64,000 nucleotides of DNA, taken from Orientallactaga sibirica. Taxonomy: Eukaryota; Chordata; Mammalia; Rodentia; Dipodidae. Every line of letters begins with the position of its first letter. Positions within the stretch are counted from its first letter, which is position 1. The stretch covers positions 106,579,001 through 106,643,000 of the forward strand of contig JAEOAD010000001.1 of assembly GCA_036365145.1 (NCBI GenBank), read 5' to 3'. Shown here piece after piece: positions 57,379 to 64,000 of this stretch. The position numbers were made by a program, and so were the translations under genes. A model generated the notes under the pieces. That model saw only the letters and a list, made by a program, of their open reading frames with translations. It ran no database searches and had not been told where the DNA came from.

Positions 57379-57732
57379 TGCAGAAGACAGCTTCAGGTTC
57401 ACTGAGATGAACTTTCAGACCAGGTACAGTTATGGAGGAAGGGATTTATTAAAGCTTACAGATCCAGGGGAAGTTCCATAATGGCAGAAGAAGCTGGCCT
57501 GCTCTTACAGGACCAGGCAAGAGAGAGAGAAGCCAAAAGCCATACAGCACAGCACACCTGAGGAACTCCAGCTAGGCACACTTTGTATATCTTTAGATTG
57601 AAATCTTAAGCCCACCACCACACCTTAAGATCCGTCCAGTGACACTGCCTCCACCCAGGTGGCTGCAAATGCACAAACTACAAACTAATAAAACACTGAT
57701 TATATTTGGGGCTGTCTATTCAAGCTACTACA
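57379..57732 (-). mobile_element. Solo LTR, same family as 10178-10569, inverted
   Basis: The reverse complement aligns along its length with the LTR at 10178-10569, minus an internal gap of about 40 bp. TG...CA ends and a perfect 5-bp target duplication GTACT (57374-57378 and 57733-57737). It sits in the proposed last TDRD1 intron, antisense to the gene, about 80 bp before the 3' UTR exon acceptor. Confidence 0.85.
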
Positions 57733-58048
57733 GTACTTAAGATTGAAATTAACCAGAATGATTTCTTTTACATAAGCCTTATATAATTATGGTTAATTTT
57801 TCTCTTTCAGAAACAGTGTCTCTTGGAAATAAATGCATGGAAGGAAACAGTGAAGGCTAGACTTCAGAGCAAGTCCTGTAGTTTGTCCTGTATTTTGTTT
57901 GTTGGAACCTTCCTCTGCTTTTTCTTTAATGACCTTTTATGCCTCCATTTTCACTTGGTACCTTTGTTCTATTAGGTTGGTTTTCCTCCCCTCCACTTAA
58001 ATTCTTCTCACAAAATAATCAACTCTTGCCTAAAAGATTCTTACACTA

Positions 58049-58165
58049 GCTAGGTGTGGTGGTACATGCCTGTAATCCCAGCATTAGGGAATCTGAAGCC
58101 AGGAAGATCTTGAGTTCAAGGCCAACCTGGGCTACATAGTTAGATTCTGTCTCAAACAATAATGA
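58049..58165 (+). mobile_element. B1 SINE, short
   Basis: CTAGCTAGGTGTGGTGGTAC to 'GATTCTGTCTCAAACAATAA'. Within the proposed 3' UTR exon. Confidence 0.75.
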
Positions 58166-58241
58166 CAAGAAGATTCACACTTTGTGAGAATTCTAGAAGG
58201 GATATATAGGAGCTTTCTCCTGTAAATGTCTTTACTTTGTT

Positions 58242-58319
58242 TTTCTACTCTGAGGATGAAACCCAGAACCTCACATGTGCTAGGCAAGTGCTCTACCTCT
58301 GAGCGACATCCCCAGCCCT
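58242..58319 (-). mobile_element. ID SINE, antisense
   Basis: 'GGATGAAACCCAGAACCTCA' to 'TCTGAGCGACATCCCCAGCC', antisense ID head with B box. Confidence 0.7.
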
Positions 58320-59948
58320 ATAACTTTACTAGAAGTATTGAAGAATACATGGCTCCTTGTTACTACTGGGTATACAAGCTACTTTATTTTCTGTACATTT
58401 CAAATGGTTCCTAATAAAATGCTCCTTGTCCTCTTCTGCCTCTTCCACCAAATAAATGTTTTGTTTCTTTGCTCCTGAGTTACTTACTCTTTGTGGTTCA
58501 CTCTGAGGTCATCAGCCTCTTTTCTCCATTGTTGTTTGAATGGTCTTGCTTTTGGCTTTTGGCCAGGGAATCTGTCTTTGAACTCTTGATTACTTCCATG
58601 GGAGGGGACATGTTTCAGTCAGGCTTATTATCACCAACCCTGACTGCCAGGCTTGGGCAGTTGGAGTCCAAAAGATGCCCTCCCACAGGTGAGCTGAGTA
58701 GAAGGCTCTGTTCCCTGGCAAGTGTTAACTAAGTTTCTCAGAATTATCCTAATGTCATCCCAGTTACTGTTTTGACCCTAGAGTCATTTTTCCCCGGGAA
58801 GCAGTAACTTTGACACAAACTAAAACTGGTTCCATGCAGGGTTTTAGCTGGCTAGCCCGAGACATTTATTTCCCTATGCTTGCCATTAGCCCTGAGACCC
58901 TGAATTGATGCCAGTTTTAAGACTTCATGTTGCTTAACAGTGTGATGAGAAGGTGCCTACCCCTGTGATGCGATCCTTCCCAGGAGTGACGGACTTGGTA
59001 CGTGAACTCACCTCCCTACACAATGCACAAGTTCCCATCAATCTCAGTGGTACTTAGGCCTGCGTATGCCTGAGAACCCAACACAAGTTCAAGGTCCAGG
59101 TGGTTTGGAGTGGAGAAGGCAGCAGTGGGGACATGTCAGTGTGATGCAGAGCAGCATTTGGCAATTTCAAAGCTGGTTGAGTGACTTACCAAAACCTTTG
59201 CCTTCATAGAAACTCCATGATTAGAGTAGAAATTACACTTCCCAAAGGCAAGTCCAGTGTAAGTGCACAGTTCTCACCGTGTTGAATTGGGATGTAAGTG
59301 TTCACCCATAGAACAATGACTGCTTCTCCAAAGACACATGGGGGAGGGCAGATGGCAGCATTGCTGCTCCTTGAGGCTTGATTTACTGCTTGCTACCTGT
59401 GAGGCACTGCAGAATCTGGCCTTTTGTTTCCTCTGGGATGGTTGCTTTGCCATTTAATCGACTTTCTGTCCCCCTTCACTGCTCAACCTTGACTCCTGTT
59501 ACTGACTGCTCTCTAGGGTCAGTGGAATACACAACTCTGCAGGTCGGTCAGGCACCCATTCCTCTGTTTTTTTCATGCATGTCTTAGTCACTCGGAACTG
59601 GAACTATGATGCAAAGAATTTGAGTTGAGGTTCTGCAGAGTTAGGAATTACTGTACCCAGCATCTTCTGTTGACAGCAAACAGCACTATTCTTGTTTGTT
59701 TTTGGAGCACTACTTTTTAAATTCTCAGAAAGGGGGGCCTATCATGTAAACTATCAAGCAGCTTCTGTGTGACAAGAAGCCTCTGTTCATGACCCTCCAC
59801 TTTCCAGAGCCTGGGCCTCTGCCTGTCCTGCCATGCCCTTCCCCAGGCACACCTACTGATAAGCTTAGCCTGAAAGGCATCTGGGGCAGAGGGTGTATGC
59901 TTTGATGAGAGTAGGTTGCAGCAACTGGTATTTCCACCAGTATTTCAG

Positions 59949-59968
59949 TGTGTGTGTGTGTGTGTGTA
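59949..59968. repeat. Short (GT)n run
   Basis: About 10 GT units in the TDRD1-VWA2 spacer. Confidence 0.85.
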
Positions 59969-60798
59969 TGTGGTGCTCAGACTGCAAAGCATGCAGGCTA
60001 GACAAATACTACCCCACACAAACCTGTTGACTTCTTAATCTTGAAATGTGAAATACCCCAATTAGGTTTTCTTTTAAAAAAGTTTGGATTGTCCAAGATC
60101 AAAATAGTTCTTCCATGGTAAATGCAATGAAGCAAAAAATGCACAGGGAAATGTTGAACAACTAGCATGAGAGGCAGAGTGGGTATGGGTGACTGACATC
60201 CAGGACCCAGGGCAAGCCCTTCGCTTAGGATGGGCTCAAAATGTGCAGTCTGCTTTCAAAGATACAGTATAAGATTGATACTATCAAAATGTGTAGTTCA
60301 CCAGTTTTCATTTTTTAATGTCACTAAAACAAAGTTCCACGTGTCCTGCACTTCTCCGCAGCGGTTCTCACCCAGAGGCAGAGATCATCCTTGTCCTGTG
60401 TTTGCACCTCAAAAGCTGCCCACCTCCTCGCTAACACAAGCCAAGTTGCTTTCCTGCTTGAGCTGCTCTGGAGTGGCCGGTTTTACTTGGGGCTCAGTAC
60501 ATGCTGTTGGGGTGGACTAGTTCCATGAAACACTGAATTGGTTTTCCCCCTCTTCAATGAGTATTAAAGTTACCAGGAGCCAATTTCACCTAAGAGCATC
60601 AATGTCCAGAGGGTTGGGAACCAATTGAGAATTGCAGATTGCAATGCAGTTGTGAACTTTTTTAAAGGAGATGTAAAAATAATAAAATTGCTATTTGCTT
60701 AACAGATTTAAGTTTATGAGAATAAAGGGATATGGAAAAGAGGGTACATGTCAATGTTCTGGAAACACAGTTTGTTACATGCTTTTAAAAATCCCTTG

Positions 60799-61022
60799 AG
60801 GGCTGGAGAAATGGTTTAGCCATTAAGGCGTTTGCCTGCGAAGTCAAAGGATCCCAGTTCGATTCTCCAGGACCCACGTAAAGTAGCTACACGAGGGGAA
60901 CATGCATCTGGAGTTTGTTTGCAGTGGCTAGAGGCCCTGGCATGCCCATTCTCTCTGTGTCTGCCTCTCCTCTCTCTCTCTCTCTCTCTCTGCTTACAAA
61001 TAAATAAAAATTGAAAAAAAAA
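60799..61022 (+). mobile_element. B2-like SINE
   Basis: GAGGGCTGGAGAAATGGTTT head, CT-rich region, ACAAATAAATAAAAATTG tail; flanked by TTTTAAAAATCCCTT repeats (target duplication). Confidence 0.9.
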
Positions 61023-61649
61023 GTTTTTAAAAAATCCCTTAAAATTGCATATGCCCCATAGCTTGGAAATTTACTTGTTTGTAGTTTCAAGAGTGTAATT
61101 TGGTGACAGCATAAAAATTTTCAATTGCATTATTAAAATTGAAAACTGTGCAACAATAGCAGGTTGGTTAGGTCCATTTATATATTTATGTCACAACCCA
61201 AATAGTGCACTGCATATATGGAAGGAACTAAAGTTTTGTTGGAGAGAGTGACCGTGGAAAGAGTCTAATTATGATCTCAACCTGCAGTGGAATATCACTG
61301 GTTTTTCAACTTGCTTACTGGTATTTTCTATTTTTGCAATGAGCACACATTATGAAAGTTTCTGATGAAGTATGAAAATAATTATGCAATAATGACCATC
61401 ATTCATTGAGAGCCTATTTGCAAAAAGCATCGTTCCAGACAGAAATTATTCTGTTGTTTTTCCCCCTGTGGTATTTGAATTAAACCAAATAAGCAACAAA
61501 AGCAGGCACCTTCTAGGCTTAGCGGAGGATACTGGACAATAGGTCCAGTTATCTTCATCACTCAGCTGTAGTAACTATCAGGCAGGTTAACAAAAGGCAA
61601 TTGCCACGGCAAACAGAAATGATGCCAGAGTCAACATTTTCTCCTTGGT

Positions 61650-62200
61650 CGAAGCACTAAACCCGCGGGGGTAGCCAGCGACCGCGCATGCACCGCTCCC
61701 AGGAGCGCTGGGGCCGCCTGGCACAGAAGCACTGGTTCATTTGCCCATCCCGGTGAACGCGAGGGGCGAGGCCTACGGTAGCGGCGTCCCAGCCACTCGG
61801 CTGTCCCCGCCTCTTCGGGAAGAGACCCACAGGTGTCCCACGTGGCTGCCGTTCCGGGGGGCATCTCTGCCCGAGCCGCACCCGCAGAGCCGCCCGCGCG
61901 CCCCGTGGGACAGTCACGCGGGAGTCGCTCTCGACAACCCCGGAGCCCCGCGCAGCGCCCGCGGCCGGCGGGCTCGCGCTACCTGCCGCGCGGGGAGCGC
62001 GCGGGCTTTGTTCGGCCTGATCCGCGCCCACCTGAGCGCGGCCTCAGCAGGCAGGAAAGCGCCTCGCCCGCAGCGCATCCCTCCCGCATCCCGCGCCCCG
62101 TAAGGGCGCACAGGTAAGGGCTGGCTGCGGGTGGAGGACTACAGGGCGCGGGAAACCCGAACTACCTGTCGCGGGGCCCCTTCCCGGGCGGCCGCGGAAA
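61650..62200 (+). promoter_or_regulatory. VWA2: CpG-island promoter and exon 1 of VWA2 (inferred)
   Basis: Very CpG-rich island downstream of TDRD1, where mammals have VWA2 (AMACO, a secreted basement-membrane protein with von Willebrand A and EGF-like domains) on the same strand. A strong donor CAG|GTAAGG has its GT at 62114-62115, so exon 1 would end at 62113. No signal peptide or VWA-domain sequence is seen before 64000, so exon 1 is taken as 5' UTR. Identity is from synteny; the island and donor are seen. Confidence 0.5.
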
Positions 62201-64000
62201 GGGGACTTGCCGTTTGGATCAAGAAGGGCTTTGGGGACACGTTCTCCCTTTCCAATGATAGAATATATTCAGATGTTGGAGGCGGTTTTCCAAACCAGGC
62301 AGCCTCGTGTCCCTAGAGAAATAGTTGCAAAGGCGAACCCGAAAGGGGTTCACTGCCCTGAGAGCTTTGCCCCTTGGGCCCGATAAAAGTTCAAACAATT
62401 TATCCATGATGGGCGCGAGAAACTTGGCTCCCTCCGTCGTTCCCGGCAGCACACACACCTGGCTCAGCCCGGCTCCCAGCACTTGGCTCAGCTGCGGAGA
62501 CCGGAAGTGGAAGGATCTCTGCGTTGTACCCTGGAAACTTTTGATTTCAAAATGTGAGCCACGAGCAGACTGAAGAGGAGGAGGGGGCGTGGGGGCAAGC
62601 ACTTGCTGCTTTTGACCTCAGAACGGATGGGTTCCGCCGCACCTCTCCGTGGGACACCATGCCTCAGAGGTTGAGCATTCAGAACTTGTATGATGTCTTA
62701 ATGGAACAAACCCTAGAACCTCTTAAGTGTTTTATAGATTCAAGGTCCCTTTTGCTTCCAAGTTGACAATTTAGAAATGTCTGTTTATTGTGAGAGAGAA
62801 GGGACAGGTCAGAGAAGAAAACTGCCAAGAGTCACTGCACTTGGCAAAGGCCAGGAGCTTGAATGCTAAGGGCCACAGCCCCGGAAGCCGCTCTCTGGTT
62901 ACTAAGGGGATACACAGCCCTGTAGTAGGCCTTGACTGTCCTTTGTAGTAGTCCAGCTACTGGGGTATAACACTTTCCCAAACTAGATTCCCAGGCATAT
63001 CCCGGGGGGGGGGGGTCCTTTCTTCATCATCCCCGTGTGACTGAAAACCCATCGATGAAGGATTTCTGATGAAATCTGGCTTGGGTCAACCATCCAGAGT
63101 TTAGCATCAATCCCCTACCCCCTCAGAAGGCTTTGTGAGGACTCAGCCTATTTGTATGGATGAGAAAACTTGAGATCCAGTTTCGGAGTTTTAGTCTCCC
63201 TGCAGAATTGAGCAGAGCTGCTGCCAAGGTTCCCCAGATACCTCCTCTATCTCCCCAGAGAACCGCCCCCATTACCACCACCCTCTCCCTAATGGCACAC
63301 GAGTTACAAGAGAAGAGCCTGCACTGACCCATATCACCCAGGCTCCACAGTGAGTTCAGGGTTCACTCTTGCTGTTGTGTAGCCTGTGAATTTAGACAAG
63401 TGTCCACCAGCACACAGAGCAGCCAGCCCTCTATCCTCTGCCTGTCCCTCCCTCCTTCTCTCTCCTCTCCCCTGGCAATTTCTGATCTTTTCAACTTTTC
63501 CAGAATGTCATGCAGTTGGAATCATACACTGAGTAACCTTTTCAGATAGCTTCTTTCAGTTAGTTATATATATGTATTGAAGTTTCTACTGGCGTGTGTG
63601 TGTACAGATGTACCTGCCCTGTGCATGCGTGAGAAGGCCACAGGAGGAAGTCAGGCATTCTCTTCTATATCCTGGTTCCCTTGAGGTGGAGTCTCAGAGT
63701 CTGTCACTGAGCCTGCCACTTCTCAGCCAGACTGGCCGGGCCTAGGTTTTCACGCGGTCGCTTGGGATTGCATTCAGTCTCAGGCTTACTGCTTGCATGA
63801 TGACAAGTGCTCGTACCTGCCAAGCCATTCTCCCAGTCACTGCTCCAGCCTTCTAAGGAGCTTCACAGTGAGACAGTCATTAGTTGTCAATGATGATGCT
63901 GGGGAGAAGCTCCTGGTGAAATGCCTTTTGTTGATTAGGCCCCTACTTGCGTGCCTCTTTCAGGTGGAAAGCGTTTTCACCACAGCCCTAACACCTGGGC
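62114..64000 (+). other. VWA2: VWA2 intron 1, part (inferred)
   Basis: No coding exon recognised. GC-rich to about 62700, then ordinary sequence with a G run at 63005-63014 and an antisense B4-type SINE at about 63555-63850. Confidence 0.4.
63555..63850 (-). mobile_element. B4-type SINE, antisense, old
   Basis: (TG)n start, 'CTTGAGGTGGAGTCTCAGAG', 'GGGATTGCATTCAGTCTCAG', 'CTGCCAAGCCATTCTCCCAG'. Confidence 0.55.

Larger units (their letters stand above)
57811..58475 (+). other. TDRD1: TDRD1 terminal 3' UTR exon (inferred)
   Basis: A strong acceptor (TTTTTCTCTTTCAG) ends at 57810. No AATAAA follows the stop codon in exon 25 for more than 300 nt. Candidate poly(A) signals lie at 58413-58418 and 58451-58456; the second is followed by a T/G-rich stretch. 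An early AATAAA also occurs near 57829. The exon would include an old B1 (58049-58165) and an antisense ID remnant (58242-58319). Confidence 0.45.
58480..61640. other. TDRD1-VWA2 intergenic region
   Basis: No exon or gene recognised. It contains a short GT repeat (59949-59968) and one B2-like SINE (60799-61022); the rest appears unique or too old to classify by eye. Confidence 0.5.

Noticed and set aside
61631..62117. Frames of 65-124 aa in the third CpG island.
   Set aside because: GC-rich island composition; no signal peptide or VWA-domain sequence as VWA2 would need.
3..64000. CRISPR arrays, bacterial operons, riboswitches or phage modules.
   Set aside because: Spliced mammalian gene structure, SINEs and CpG islands throughout; the only regular spacings are micro- and minisatellites.

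Overview
This window is mammalian nuclear DNA, almost certainly from a rodent of the jerboa/birch-mouse group (Dipodoidea). It is crowded with 7SL-derived B1 SINEs, B4/ID-type SINEs and a B2-like tRNA-derived SINE that opens 'GCTGGAGAGATGGCTTAG' and ends in (AATA)n. That B2-like subfamily resembles the one I associate with Jaculus. The group assignment is inference from repeats; no database was available.

The one gene read completely is TDRD1 (tudor domain containing 1), on the + strand. A spliced model reconstructed by hand has 24 coding exons from 19148 to 56159. Exon sizes, splice sites and phases all fit, giving an open frame of 3519 nt (1172 aa plus stop). The protein has one MYND zinc finger (about residues 162-198) and four Tudor domains, each with an intact D-Y-G-N signature. 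A non-coding first exon lies in a CpG island near 12.4-12.7 kb, and the 3' UTR probably lies in a separate terminal exon at about 57.8-58.47 kb. TDRD1 is a germline protein of the PIWI-piRNA transposon-silencing pathway.

Layout: 1-8.8 kb is the 5' end of a minus-strand gene, inferred from mammalian synteny to be CCDC186; only its CpG-island promoter, non-coding exon 1 and part of intron 1 are here. 8.9-12.3 kb is intergenic, with a solo LTR. 12.35-58.5 kb is TDRD1, with introns full of SINEs, old antisense LINE-1 pieces, microsatellites and MaLR-like LTR pieces. 58.5-61.6 kb is intergenic. A third CpG island at 61.65-62.2 kb, with a strong splice donor at 62114, is read as exon 1 of VWA2 (+); its coding exons must lie beyond the window.

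I found no undescribed biological system. The more interesting observations are mechanistic. They include a B2-like SINE copy that appears to carry 44 nt of its source locus's 3' flank plus a foreign tail; two solo LTRs of one family, in opposite orientations and each with a perfect 5-bp target duplication, flanking TDRD1; and a run of 14 consecutive phase-1 introns that exposes the exon-module duplication behind the Tudor repeats. There is also a possible alternative TDRD1 N-terminus from a strong-context ATG in the CpG island, a near-palindromic pair of SINE halves, and a G-quadruplex-prone C/T tract close to a TDRD1 exon.
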